Assembly: GCF_027579695.1 (NCBI RefSeq)
Contig: NC_083571.1
Location: forward strand, 73,232,279 to 73,296,278
Length of the DNA: 64,000 bases
Source of the DNA: Neoarius graeffei
Taxonomy: Eukaryota > Chordata > Actinopteri > Siluriformes > Ariidae
Direction of reading: 5' to 3'
Below are positions 20,795-32,637 of this stretch, piece after piece. The position numbers were made by a program, and so were the translations under genes. How positions within the stretch are numbered: the first letter of the stretch is position 1; every line of letters begins with the position of its first letter. The notes beneath the pieces are model-generated. The model saw only the letters and a program-made list of their open reading frames with translations, did not search any database and was not told the DNA's origin.

Positions 20795-23700
20795 TTATCT
20801 TGATAGTTTAGACCAAAATGTCTTTGTATGAGAGCATGACCAAAATAAGTGTACAAGTGTTTCTCTGTGATCCCTACAAAAGGTGCAGTTTACATCAATA
20901 TCTTTTTTAAGTTTCTGTAAATAGTGGTTGGTTGGGTAAAACCTATGTATCAACTTAAAAGAAATCTCTCTGACCTTATTAGTCAAGCAGAATTTATGTG
21001 GTAGCAGCCACACTTTATCCCAGCAAATGTCCCCTACATAACTAGACCAGAATGATAAAGAAGGTGGCACAGTGGTGATTTCTTGTTGGAAAAGTTGACG
21101 GATTGTTTTGTTTGAATTCTTATGATTTGAAAAGCAACTTCTTCCAACATTAGTCTCAGCAACATCACGCACGACAGGGTCATATAACTGACCCTTAAGG
21201 CCTCTAAATAAAGAAATTATGCCCGCAGGGATGGCATCAAAAACAACAGAAAAGTCCTTCGGGGTGACAGGGATACCATATTTAAGAAGAAACTCAGAAT
21301 AGGAATAAAGATGACCATCTTGATTGAAGAGTTGATTAACCAAAATGATATTGTTATCAAACCAATGCTTTAAAAAGAGTGATCTATTTTTAAATAAAAT
21401 ATGCTTATTGTTCCAAATATAAAATCTTTGTGGGCTAAAGTTGTGTTTATATATCAGTGACCAGGCCAACAGGATTTGTTTATGGTAAGAAGCAAGTTTT
21501 ACAGGAATTTTATCAATATTGTAATTGCACATTAGGACAAAGTTCAGACCCCCCAAAGAAGAAAAAATGTAATTGGGAATAAAGTTCCACAGTGATGTTG
21601 GATGCCTTAAAAAACGCTTAACCCAGTTTATTTTAAACGTGTAATTCAATGTGGAAAAATCTAGAAAGTTAAGGCCACCCTTACAGTATTCATTCATTAT
21701 GACAGATTTTTTAACAAAGTACGGTTTTTCCAGACAAAGTCGTATAAAATTTTGTCTATAGCTTTACATGTTTGTGTATCTACGCTCAAGGAGAGAGCAG
21801 CATACGTTAACCTGGAGATCCCCTCTGCTTTGGAAAGTAAAATTCTGCCACTTAAAGACAGATCACGAAGAAGCCATTGATTTAATCTTTTTTTTGTTTT
21901 ATCAATAATGGGAGAGAAATTAACTGAGCATCTATGAGAGTCTTGTTTGTCTATAGTGACACCCAAATAAACTACAGAGTTTTTAACAGGAATATTTGAA
22001 ACGGAATCAACATCGCAGTCCTTGATAGCTAGTAGTTCACACTTTTTTTAGATTTAAGTGAAGACCAGATGCCCTAGAAAACACATCCATAAGGCTGATG
22101 GCTAAAGGGACTTGAGAACTGTTCTTTAGAAACAAAGTTGTATCATCAGCTAATTGACTGATGAAAATAGTTTTATCAGCTATGGTGATACCTTGTAGGT
22201 TGCTTGATTTAATATAAGTGCATAAAAGTTGGGCAGCAAGCAAAAATAAGTATGGTGAAATAGGACATCCTTGACGGATGCCTCTCTGAACCTCAAATCT
22301 AGCTGAAGATCCATGTTTTAGCTTTATAGAACAGTTTGCTCTGTTGTAGAGTGTTTTTTAGCATTACAGAAGAAGTTACCAAAACCAAATTTTCTAAGTG
22401 CGTCATAGAGAAAGTTGTGCTCAACTGTATTAAAGGCCTTGCGGAAATCTAAGAAAAAAATAAAGCTATCATCATAAATTGAGAGTAGTCAATAAGATCT
22501 AAAACCAGTCTAATGTTGTCAGAGATATGCCTATTGTGCATAAACCCAGTTTGAGCCTCATCAATAACTGAAGAAAGTACAGCTTTAATTCTTTTGGCGA
22601 AAATGATAGCCAGCAACTTGTAGTCATTGTTCAGCAAACAAATAGGATGCCAGTTGTCAATCAAGAGTATGTCTTTTTGAGGCTTTGGAATAAGTGTTAT
22701 TAAACCTTGAGTCATGCTCCATGGCAATGTACTGACTGATAAGCTCTCATTAAATACTTCTAATAAAAAAAGGTGCTAACTGTAGAGAGAATAATTTATA
22801 CAATTCAGACGTTAAGCCGTCTGTACCAGGAGATTTGTTATCCTTTAAAAGACTAATACAATTCTTAACCTCTGATAGAGATAAGGGAAGATCACACATG
22901 TTTTTTTCTGATTCATCAAGTTGGGGAATATCCTGTAACAAGTTAAAGAATGTTTGTGCGTCACTGTCAGAGTATTCTGTTTTGTATAGTGTTTTGTAAA
23001 AGGTGGAGCAAAATTTTGAAATAATATTGGGGTCATCAGTTACATCATCGTTAATTTTAAGTTCAGATACAGAGTTCATATTGGCTCTATACTTCTCCAG
23101 TTTAAAGAAATAGGCAGAGTTCTGTTCACCTTCCTCTAACCATCGCCTCCGTGATCTAATAAAGGCACCTTTAGCCCTCCTTTTATACACTCCATCTAGG
23201 TTCTCTTGCAAATTAACCAGCTCTACTTTCTGTTCATCTGTAAGGGTGTCTGGAGATATCTGGGAGAGCACAGTGATTTTGCTAATGATGTTCTGTTCTT
23301 CAGCAGCCCTAATCTTGGCAAGGTTACTACCAAACTTCCTAAGATACTTAGAAGATTCATATTTAAATAACTCCCAGTTTAAGCCAAAAGAATTATCATG
23401 TTTAGCTTTGGTGAGGAAATGCTTGATTAGTTGCAATATATGAGATTTTACTTCTTCATGCTCAAGAAGACAGTTGTTTAATTTCCAGTAGTTGGCTTTG
23501 ATGTAGAGACTATTTGAAGGCAGTAAGTTTATAGAGATAGATATGGCTTTGTGATCACTGAGGGGACATGGAAGAATATTAATTGAGATATCCTGCTCTT
23601 TTAAATTACTAGAGACTAACCAGAAGTCAATACGTGATAACCTTGTATGATCTTTGTTATTCCAGGTGTATATAGCAGTATTTGGAAATTTAGCTCTCCA

Positions 23701-24255
23701 TATGTCCACTAAGTTAAATCTTTCCATGAATGATTTTAGAAAAGCATTTCTCGTGCTGCAGACATGAGGCCATCTATCTATTTGAGGATTTAGAACTACA
23801 TTAAAATCCCCTCCCATTACTATATGAGAATTAGGTGATTTAGACAACCAGTGTTTAAGTCTGTCTTCTATGTCCACAAATAGTTGAGTGTTCTCGACAT
23901 ATGAGTTGTACCCATACACATTTATGATAATGAAAGTAACCTTATTGTGATTAATTACTTGACAAATGTAATGCCCATTTGGGTCTGTATCTGTGTGCAC
24001 AATATTGCCATTAAACCTATGCTTTAGGGTTAACACACCTGCAGATCTTTCGTTGCAATGAGAAAACCATAGATCATATCCCCACTGACTTCTCCAAAAG
24101 TTGACGTCCTTAGAAACTGAATGAGATTCCTGGTAGAAACATAAATCTGTATTTAGCTGTTTTGAAAACAAAAAAAGTGCTTTACGTTTAGTGATATTTC
24201 TTAAACCCCTGGCATTTAACGAAAGAATAGATAAAGAAATGCTTTGAGAACGAAG
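20795..24255 (-). pseudogene. L1-like ORF2: endonuclease and reverse transcriptase, frameshifted
   Basis: The apurinic-type endonuclease region opens with ILSLNARGLRN and includes QESH, GGDFNVV and DHKAISI motifs (to about 23550). A linker and RT follow (NKSPGTDGLTSELYK; about 22800), then FAKRIK and TGFMHNRHISDNIR (about 22560) and LADDTTLF in place of the usual F/YADD box (about 22160). The C-terminus holds a CTFC...HLFWSC zf-RVT motif near 20860. The frame changes near 22745, 22440, 22035 and 21697, so no full protein is made. Confidence 0.8.
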
Positions 24256-24530
24256 TAGCTAGATAAATTGTAATATCTGGCACACTGAGCCAGCACTGCA
24301 CTGTTAACATTACCATCAGGAAAAAAAAAACATAGCCTAATATGAATTAGGCAGGCCAAATGGTCGAACATGTCTATAAACCTAAAACTTATGGTTAAGA
24401 CAACCCACAGTTGAGAAAACTTTCTTAGCTCTTAGTCTTTGAGGTAGGTCTACATGGTCTAGAGAAAACGTCTTGACCAAAAGGCGAACAAGCAACTCGT
24501 AGTCCAGCCTCCTGCAGACTAGAGATCACA

Positions 24531-25406
24531 TCAAGTAAGATTGGGGAAAAGTTCATCTTCACCGATGAATGCACGTCCCCCTACGAAGTAGGCATTCTTT
24601 CCTTCATCACGCGCTTTCTTCACCGCAGGCCACAGGATCATTCTGGAATCCTTCGCAGATTTCGGCAGATCTTCGGCGAATCGGAGCTTGTGGTCACGCA
24701 TGAAGGGATGATTTTTTGCAGCCCTCCAAACAGCATCTCTGCATGAACGCAGGGCGAATCGGATGATGATGGCCCTCGGCTTCGTGTCCCCTGGCTTCTT
24801 TTTCCCAAGGCGATGTGCGATGTCGATGGCCTCATCAGCTTTGTCTTCCTTCTGGAGGATGGTTTGACATAGTTGCACCACATTTTCCTTCACGTTTTCG
24901 TTTTGGCTTTCAGGAACGCCAAACAGCTTCAAATTCCATCTTCTTGAGTATGACTCCATATCAGAGATACGTGCCTGGAGTTTAGCCATTTTCGATTCTT
25001 CTTTTTTGAGTCGCGTGTCAACATTGTTTACTTTCTTCTGAGTATCTTTTATTTCACTGAATGCAAAGTCCACTGATTTCTTTAAGCCTTCTATTTTCAT
25101 AGTGTTGTCATCAATTTTCTTTGAATTTTCGCTCACCAACCTCTCGATGGCATCAGCGCGGTCGTTAATGAGTTTGGACAAAGTTTGGATAACCTTGTTG
25201 TCCTGTGTAGATTCCTCATCCTTACCGTACAGAGCTTTTTTGGCAACTGGAGATTTGGACGGTGTCACTGGTATGGGTGGAAAGTCGTCAGCCATCACTG
25301 CTACTGTAGACACGAGGCTGTAGTCATGGCAGGATGCTATCAAAGCATTAGCTTTATCTGGTGCATCGTCTACGACGTTGTGTCTTTTCCTTTCACGATT
25401 AGGCAT
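24531..25406 (-). CDS. L1-like ORF1 protein (RNA-binding)
   Basis: 291 residues from ATG at 25406; the frame is open further upstream only through the target site. It has a basic N-terminus, then a predicted coiled coil (VDTRLKKEESKMAKLQARI), then an RRM-like domain (RRWNLKLFGVPE, AIDIAHRLGKK, RAIIIRF) and the C-terminal ORF1 domain (RFAEDLPKSAKDSR, AYFVGGRAFIGEDELF). This order matches L1 ORF1p / transposase-22 family proteins, which trimerise and coat LINE RNA. It looks intact although ORF2 is broken. Confidence 0.8.
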   Translation of the reverse strand: MPNRERKRHNVVDDAPDKANALIASCHDYSLVSTVAVMADDFPPIPVTPSKSPVAKKALYGKDEESTQDNKVIQTLSKLINDRADAIERLVSENSKKIDDNTMKIEGLKKSVDFAFSEIKDTQKKVNNVDTRLKKEESKMAKLQARISDMESYSRRWNLKLFGVPESQNENVKENVVQLCQTILQKEDKADEAIDIAHRLGKKKPGDTKPRAIIIRFALRSCRDAVWRAAKNHPFMRDHKLRFAEDLPKSAKDSRMILWPAVKKARDEGKNAYFVGGRAFIGEDELFPNLT

Positions 25407-25871
25407 TTGGTAGCGGCAGGTAGTTATATGATATTTCGTTGTTAAATTGTTCTGGGTTCGTCTGTATTTACGTATTACCGTTTCTTTTCTGTTGTTTTTT
25501 AAAGTTTTGTGCAGGAGCTCAGCAAAGGACGTCTTACTCGGTCGCCATCTTGGAAAACCCCAAGACACCCACATCCGCTTGTTCTGACCCACTGGAGGTA
25601 GCGTCACAGTGCTGTTAGCCAATCAGAGGTAACACGTTTACATGTCATGAATATTAATGTAAGACCCGCCCCCACCCTCTACCCTTCCCCGCCTCCTGCT
25701 TCTCATTAGCAAAACGACGCACTGGGAAAAGCGCTGAAATGGGGCTTTCTCCCAGGAGGCTATATCTACGTGCCGAGGGTTCATTTCGAGAAAGGCTGCG
25801 GATATAACATCCGGAAACCTCCACGAGCCCGTTTAAAGCATCAACAAACCACCATGCCATGGGTCCTTTAA

Positions 25872-26556
25872 GAAATGCAACCAAGATATAAGGAGGAAAT
25901 AAAAAAACAATGAATAGGAAATTAGGTAAATGATTGGTTGTGCAGTAGAGAATTTTTTAGCATGTTCTTAAAGATGGATAATGATTTGTAGAGCTGTAAG
26001 TTCCGATTTAAACTATTCCAAATTTGTGGGCACCTGAACACCATGGAGAACATTCGTTGCTGGGTTTTTACTCGGATCTGTTTCAAATTTTCCGCTGCCT
26101 TGTACTGTATTGACGGAAATCCGAGTTATAGTTAAAAAGACCCTTAAATTTATTTGGTATAGAAGAACTATAGTTAATTATTTATGAACAAAGACAAATT
26201 TGTAGCTTGTTTATATCGTATACAGTTATTACTTTTAGATTACTAAACAGCGATGCGGAGGGGAATGTGTCTGAGACATTTGAAATGATCCGGACGAAGC
26301 GTTTTTGAAGAAGGCGTAGTGGCTTTAGTGAAGTAGAGTATGTACTAGCCCATACTATGTTACAATATGCTAGATAGGGATATATCAAACTGTAGTATAG
26401 TATAATGAATGTTTTCGAAGATAGTATATTTGCAATTTTTCTGATGATACCTATGTTTTTATAAATTTTTTTGGCAAATAAGGTCGATATGTTTTTTCCA
26501 AGTAAGTTTTTCATCAATGGTGACACCTTAAAAACGTGTGTGCATTACTTGATCAA
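25872..26556 (-). pseudogene. CR1/L2-like LINE reverse transcriptase C-terminus
   Basis: The minus-strand frame 26526-26182 contains YPYLAYCNIVWASTY and LLQKRFVRII, the thumb/C-terminal region of CR1/L2-type reverse transcriptases. The same LINE in unit B extends to 52533. Here it is cut at 26556 and replaced by BEL/Pao sequence. Confidence 0.75.
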
Positions 26557-27858
26557 AGGTTCGAAGAGGAAATGGCTGCCTTATCTGCAGGGAAGACGGT
26601 CAGTAAACAAAGCGTGCTCTACAAGCTGGACCCGCGACTGGAGGGTGGGCTCCTAAGAGTTGGAGGGCGACTCACCAGAGGTTCTCTGCCAGAGGAAGTA
26701 AAACATCCACTCATTCTGGCAAAAGGTCAACATGTGGCGACTCTTTTACTGCGTGACCTCCATCAGCGGCTTGGCCATAGTGGTCGGAATTACATGCTGT
26801 CCACGCTGAGAAGAAAATACTGGGTCACCGGTGCTAACTCTGCAGTGAGGAGAATTGTGGCTGAATGCTGTACTTGCAGGAGATACAATGGTCGGATGGG
26901 GGCGCAGAAGATGGCAGACTTGCCAAAGGAAAGGATTCTTCCTGACCATCCACCCTTTACAAATGTGGGCCTTGACTACTTTGGACCAATAGAGGTGAAG
27001 AAAGGTCGTGGTACAGTCAAGTGCTACGGCGTAATATTCACCCGCCTGTCCAGTAGAGCGGTCCACCTAGAAGTAGCATGCTCTTTGGATACTGATGCCT
27101 GTATTAACGTGCTGCGCCGTTTCATCTGTCGAAGAGGTCAGGTTGCCCATATCCAGTCCGATAATGGCACCAACTTTATTGGGGCAGAGAGAGAGAGAGA
27201 GCTCAGAGAGGCGCTTTCATCCCTTAACCATACACAAATTGAAGGAGCAATGCGACAAAAGGGAGTCAAGTGGAGCTTCAATCCTCCAGCAGCGTCACAC
27301 TTTGGTGGTGTCTGGGAGCGTGTGATACGCATGGTGAGGAGGATTCTCAATTCAGTTCTTCGGCAACAGAGGCTGGATGATGACGGACTCCACACAGTTA
27401 TGTGTGAAGCGGAGGCCATATTGAATGACCGGCCTATCACCAAGCTGTCCGCTGACCCGAACGACCTTGAACCTCTCACTCCTAATCATATCCTCTTAAT
27501 GAAAGGAAGAACCTCTTTACCACCAGGGCTGTTTGATCAACATGACTTGTACATCAAGAGGAGATGGAGGCAAGTTCAATACATCTCGGATCTTTTCTGG
27601 AAGCGATGGATACGTGAATACCTCCCAATACTTCAGGAGAGGCAGAAATGAAACGAACGTAAGGAAAATCTCAAACAAGGAGATATTGTCATCATTATGG
27701 ATCCTACTGCTCCATGTGGCTCATGGCCACTTGCAAGAGTTTTGGAAACATATCCTGACAAATGGGGGTTTGTCCGCTCAGTACGCCTCCAGACAAAGAG
27801 TAACATAATTGATAGACCAGTTGCTAAGCTCTGCCTGCTGTACGAACCTCCAGGTTAG
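26557..27858 (+). pseudogene. BEL/Pao retrotransposon pol: integrase and DUF5641 region
   Basis: The frame runs open from within the LINE through 27648, is interrupted by one TGA (27649-27651) and continues in the same frame to TAG at 27858. Counting from 26536, the HHCC-type finger has H76/H81 and C111/C114, and the integrase core has D147 (GLDYFGP), D209 (SDNGTNF) and E261 (VWERVIRM). The final part (FWKRWIREYLP, then IVIIMDPTAP, SVRLQTKS) is a DUF5641-like C-terminus typical of BEL/Pao. Protease, RT and RNase H are missing. The element is truncated and joined abruptly to the LINE. Confidence 0.85.
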
Positions 27859-27999
27859 TAAGTTAGAAAGGGTACTCAATTATGTGTGTCAACTGGAGTA
27901 ATGTGTACATCATTATGTGCCCATTGTGTTTTTTTTTTCTTTTCTTCACTGGCTCTTTGTGTGTTTGTGAATTGTCATGTTTGTATGACAACCATTTTA

Positions 28000-28336
28000 A
28001 TTAGGGGCCGGGGTGTAGGAGCCAGTTTTCCTTTTATTTCTTGTCATGCCATAATTGTCCATTGGGGGGCACCATGATGTAATTGGTCACAGCAATATAT
28101 GGGGGAACCTTTGTTCAGGTGACAGGTGTTGCCTGACGGAGGGGAACACATACAGTTTTTGACCGCTATGCTCGGCGTTTGTATGTGAACTTTCTGGCGT
28201 GCTTTATTTGCGTTTAATGGACTATTGTGAATGATGCTGACTTGGGATGTATTGCTATTGGATGCATTTTAACATTGCGGTGAGCCACAATAAATGCGTA
28301 AAAGAAAGAAGACGCTACGTTTGTTTATTCATGCAT
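28000..28336 (+). mobile_element. Probable BEL/Pao 3' LTR
   Basis: A purine-rich tract (AGGGGCCGGGG, ending about 28012) is followed by TGTAGGAGCC, as expected for a polypurine tract and LTR start. AATAAA is at about 28290 and the right end is probably near 28335. The 5' LTR is absent, so the LTR identity rests on position and these signals only. Confidence 0.5.
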
Positions 28337-29422
28337 ACAAGTGAGTCCACCTGCTGAGCAAGCGCGTCAGATTGGTGTTTGTTAAGCAACGCCTCAGGGG
28401 CTTCAAGTGTTAGTCTTAGCCTCTATAGTTACTGTAGTCAGTCTTTCACGTTTCATTCACACACTCGCGTCCTCCTTTTTTCTCTTCCATTTCAAATTTG
28501 TATCCCACAGTGCCTTGCGCGAATGGGGAAAGCCCACTACGTGATGCATGATGTAGCATCTTGAATTGGGTCATGCTGAAGCAGGAAAAAATAGCGGCAA
28601 ATTTAGGGCTGTGTGGCCCTAAATTCATTAACTGTTCTATTAGTAAATAAATAAATAAAATTGGAAGTCTGTGATTCGAATTCAGTAGCCTTCGGTCCAC
28701 TAAACAAAAATAATTGGGTGTCAGGGATAATTCTTTTTTTTTTATGACCTACACTTGAAAAATGTGAAAGGCAGTCTACCTTTAAAGAATATACACATTC
28801 TTTGCCATGTGAGTGTCATACCTGTGCGTCATATCATGTTTAGTCATATGTTTAGTCATATGAAAGCATAATGTTCCTGCTCAGGTGAATTTTTTTGTTG
28901 TGTATCATGTGATCCCTGTGTTGAAGCACAGCTCTAATCTCAGCCAGTTGCCCCTCTTATTCATATCAGTATTTGTGCCCTCATATGAAATAAAGCTCTG
29001 TGTATGTAGTTGTAGGGTGTATAGAGAAATTAGGAATATTTTCCATTTTATAATAAACATCTGCAGAAAACCATCCATGTGCAGTCCGAGAGTTATATAG
29101 CTGACAGCATCATCTGACTTTGTCTGCTGAAATCTTGTGCTTCTATTTTGAGTCCTGGTTGAATAGTTTTACGTTACTGTCCATATAGACCCTCCTGATT
29201 CTTACCTCTACTGGCTGTGTTTGGGTGTAAACCCATAGTGAAGATGTGAAATGAAAGAAATGCTGTAAACTGGTCCAGTCTTTTCCTGGCATCCTTGTTC
29301 CTGTTATGCAGTCTGATTGATGTTACTTTTATTTTTGTGATTAAATGAGTTGGAAAGTCTGAAGCACGCGCTTGTATAGAACGTCTCTGTATTCTGTAGC
29401 TACAGAATCCCTTCATTGGGAC
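28337..29422. other. Unassigned sequence
   Basis: About 1.1 kb without a supported gene, repeat end or tandem structure. Short reading frames here have no domain. It has no second copy in the window. Confidence 0.4.
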
Positions 29423-29425
29423 TAA

Positions 29426-30125
29426 GCCCATGTTTACATTAGACTGTATCAGCGGATCATCAGATTAACGTTTTTAAAACGATTAGTGTGCACACAGCAA
29501 CACCAATACACGATTTGCGTGCACATAGCAATGCCAATACACGGATACGCTCGGCTCCGCAGGCATCCTGCGCTCCAAATCACTCCGCCCTGAACAGCGA
29601 GTGCCCTCTGGAGGGTGCGCACTCCGGCCCTGCGCAGCTCACACAGCACGCGAGTGAAGTGCACAAGCCACGATTCGGGACTGAGCCGCTGTGTGTGTGA
29701 TCCCAGCGCATATCACTTACTACTTGCAAATGGAAGGATGGCAAGCCTAAAGACAATCATAACTACACAATGGGCAGTATTTGCATCAGTATTTGCAGTA
29801 TTTTCATACTTTTATACTCTTTAATGAAAGGTGATACAAGGCGGAAGTCTGCGCCATTTTTCAGCAGTCGCGTCACATGACCAACGCCAGCGAATCAGGA
29901 AGGTGGATGTCACAGTGACGTTGTCTAATGAGACGCCAGCTAGAGCTCAGCACAGCATATCCGCGTATTCTGAATGTTTACACAGCACCGGAGCTGACAC
30001 GATCTGGATTGAATACGTGGACGCTGGCGGATTCCCGTTTCCCGGCGTTTCCAGGCGGTTTAATGTAAACGGACAGTGCATCCGCGAAGAAAACGAGACA
30101 GATACGGTCTAATGTAAACGTAGCC
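29426..30125. mobile_element. 700-bp MITE with GTTTACATTAGAC ends, TAA target site
   Basis: The left end GCCCATGTTTACATTAGAC and right end (reverse complement) GGCTACGTTTACATTAGAC are inverted repeats flanked by TAA on both sides, which fits PIF/Harbinger elements. The interior is CpG-rich, with a local tandem CACATAGCAA/CACACAGCAA motif, and has no transposase. Reading frames inside are not supported. Confidence 0.65.
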
Positions 30126-30128
30126 TAA

Positions 30129-30480
30129 GAGACCCAAACCTGCTCCAGCATGATGATGCTCCTGTGCACAAAGCGAGCTCCATGAAGACATGGAAGGTTG
30201 GAGTGAAGAACTCGAGCATCCTGCACAGAGCCCTGACTGAACTTAACCTCAATGAACACCTTTGGGATGAACTGGAACACCGACTGCACTCCAGACCTCC
30301 TCACCCAACATCAGTGTCTGATCTCACTAATGCTCTTGTAGCTGAATGAACACAAATCCCCACAGCCACACCCCAAAAGCTAGTGGAGAGCCTTCCCAGA
30401 GGAGAAGAATGGAGCTCATTATCACAGTAAAGGAGAATAAATCTGGAATGAAAGGTTCGACAGGGACATATGGCCGTGAT
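30129..30480 (+). pseudogene. Tc1-like transposase C-terminal fragment, second family
   Basis: Reads DDAPVHKASSMKTW, then out of frame, then NEHLWDELEHRL and SVSDLTNALVAE before a stop at about 30349. These are the second catalytic Asp and the region after the third acidic residue of a Tc1 transposase distinct from the two nearby. Downstream noncoding sequence belongs to the same element. No N-terminal half. Confidence 0.7.
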
Positions 30481-30814
30481 AATTGGGGGGCACAAACTTT
30501 TAGCCATAAAGTGTTATATTTAATTCACAAGATCAAGGGAATATGGGGTAAACAAAAGGTCATTCTTACAAAGAAATGTATCTTTCCATGAGAAATAGAA
30601 CTATGTTGAGTTGAAAAGTGGAGATTTATTAAAGCTGCTGGTTTGACAGAAAATATCTCCACAGGTCTGATTACTGGGACTGTTGTCTTGAATAACTTCT
30701 CAGGTTTGGTGTGACTGACAAAATTAGATTAACTGCCTCAATGACCGAACTGTCTGGAGTCACTCACTGGAACAGCAAGGTCAAGGTCTTTTTATTTGTC
30801 ATTTCAACCATATA
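30481..30814. other. Unassigned sequence and LINE edge
   Basis: No gene seen. The last part (from about 30780, TTTTTATTTGTCATTTCAACC) is the left edge of a LINE that continues at 34019 after the Tc1 insertion. Confidence 0.4.
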
Positions 30815-30969
30815 CATTGGTGCTTGAAAGTTTGTGAACCCTTTATAATTTTCTATATTTCTGCATAAATATGACCTAAAACATCAGATTTTCATGCAAG
30901 TCCTAAAAGTAGATAAAGAGAACCCAGTTAAATAAATGAGACCAAAAAAATGTTATACTTGGTCATTTA

Positions 30970-32571
30970 CAACCCCGATTCCAAAAAAGTTGGGACAAAG
31001 TACAAATTGTAAATAAAAACGGAATCCAATGATGTGGAAGTTTCAAAATTCCATATTTTATTCAGAATAGAACATAGATGACATATCAAATGTTTAAACT
31101 GAGAAAATGTATCATTTAAAGAGAAAAATTAGGTGATTTTAAATTTCATGACAACAACACATCTCAAAGTTGGGACAAGGCCTTGTTTACCACTGTGAGA
31201 CATCCTCTTTTCTCTTTACAACAGTCTGTAAACGTCTGGGGACTGAGGAGACGAGTTGCTCAAGTTTAGGGATAGGAATGTTAACCCATTCTTGTCTAAT
31301 GTAGGATTCTAGTTGCTCAACTGTCTTAGGTCTTTTTTGTCGTATCTTCCGTTTTATGATGCGCCAAATGTTTTCTATGGGTGAAAGATCTGGACTGCAG
31401 GCTGGCCAGTTCAGTACCCGGACCCTTCTTCTATGCAGCCATGATGCTGTAATTGATGCAGTATGTGGTTTGGCATTGTCATGTTGGAAAATGCAAGGTC
31501 TTCCCTGAAAGAGATGTCATCTGGATGGGAGCATATGTTGCTCTAGAACCTGGATATACGTTTCAGCATTGATGGTGTCTTTCCAGATGTGTAAGCTGCC
31601 CATGCCACACGCACTAATGCAACCCCATATCATCAGAGATGCAGGCTTCTGAACTGAGCGCTGATAACAACTTGGGTCGTCCTTCTCTTCTTTAGTCCGA
31701 ATGACACGGCGTCCCTGATTTCCATAAAGAACTTCAAATTTTGATTCGTCTGACCACAGAACAGTTTTCCACTTTGCCACAGTCCATTTTAAATGAGCCT
31801 TGGCCCAGAGAAGACGTCTGCGCTTCTGGATCATGTTTAGATACGGCTTCTTCTTTGAACTATAGAGTTTTAGTTGGCAATGGCGGATGGCACGGTGAAT
31901 TGTGTTCACAGATAATGTTCTCTGGAAATATTCCTGAGCCCATTTTGTGATTTCCAAAACAGAAGCATGCCTGTATGTGATGCAGTGCTGTCTAAGGGCC
32001 CGAAGATCACGGGTACCCAGTATGGTTTTCCGGGCTTGACCCTTACGCACAGAGATTCTGCCAGATTCTCTGAATCGTTTGATGATGATATGCACTGTAG
32101 ATGATGATATGTTCAAACTCTTTGCAATTTTACACTGTCGTACTCCTTTCTGATATTGCTCCACTATTTGTCGGCGCAGAACTAGGGGGATTGGTGATCC
32201 TCTTCCCATCTTTACTTCTGAGAGCCGCTGCCACTCCAAGATGCTCTTTTTATACCCAGTCATGTTAATGACCTATTGCCAATTGACCTAATGAGTTGCA
32301 ATTTGGTCCTCCAGCTGTTTCTTTTTTGTACCTTTAACTTTTCCAGCCTCTAATTGCCCCTGTCCCAACTTTTTTGAGATGTGTTGCTGTCATGAAATTT
32401 CAAATGAGCCAATACTTGGCATGAAATTTCAAAATGTCTCACTTTCGACATTTGATATGTTGTCTATGTTCTATTGTGAATACAATATCAGTTTTTGAGA
32501 TTTGTAAATTATTGCATTCCGTTTTTATTTACAATTTGTACTTTGTCCCAACTTTTTTGGAATCGGGGTTG
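30970..32571 (-). mobile_element. Tc1-like transposon B, nested
   Basis: 1602 bp with inverted ends CAACCCCGATTCCAAAAAAG and complement, flanked by a TA target duplication. It landed in the left subterminal region of transposon A at a TTTA/TTTATT site, which reads continuously when B is removed. Its transposase gene lies at 31187-32263. Confidence 0.92.
31187..32263 (-). pseudogene. Tc1-like transposase of transposon B, one in-frame stop
   Basis: Two start candidates, 32263 or 32209 ([12 protein letters not shown]). The paired helix-turn-helix region ([20 protein letters not shown]) is followed by the catalytic domain: WSDESKFEV (first Asp), QHDNAKPH (second Asp), then PDLSPIENIW with exactly 34 residues between the last Asp and Glu (DD34E). 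A TGA at 31517-31519 interrupts the frame between the first and second catalytic Asp; otherwise it is open to TAA at 31187. It encodes cut-and-paste transposition machinery but is probably inactive as it stands. Confidence 0.88.
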
Positions 32572-32637
32572 TATTTATTGAGGAAAATGATCCAATATTG
32601 CATATCTGTGAGTGGCAAAAGTATGTGAGCCTTTGTT

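Larger units (their letters stand above)
20365..25561 (-). mobile_element. L1/Tx1-like LINE, about 5.2 kb, apparently full length
   Basis: Bounded by a 15-bp target duplication AAGACACCCACATCC (20350-20364 and 25562-25576); the single empty site is in unit B at about 50870. The 3' end is a T-rich run on the plus strand (20365-20392), a poly-A tail for the minus-strand element. ORF1 lies at 24531-25406 and a disrupted ORF2 at 20795-24255. The 5' leader is about 155 bp. Confidence 0.9.
14543..25867 (+). mobile_element. Kolobok-type element with THAP exon, enlarged by nested insertions
   Basis: Ends AGGTCCCATGGCATG and CATGCCATGGGTCCT form inverted repeats, each flanked by TTAA (14539-14542 and 25868-25871), the Kolobok target site. 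The first exon encodes a THAP zinc finger, which Kolobok transposases carry. Unit B has the same element at only 1539 bp (49637-51175). Here it is swollen by a 4564-bp TIR element (15367-19930) and an L1 (20365-25561). No catalytic transposase exon remains in either copy. Confidence 0.8.

Noticed and set aside
26182-27651. Host gene with integrase domain
   Set aside because: The frame starts inside a LINE, has an internal stop and ends at an LTR-like sequence; it is retrotransposon debris.
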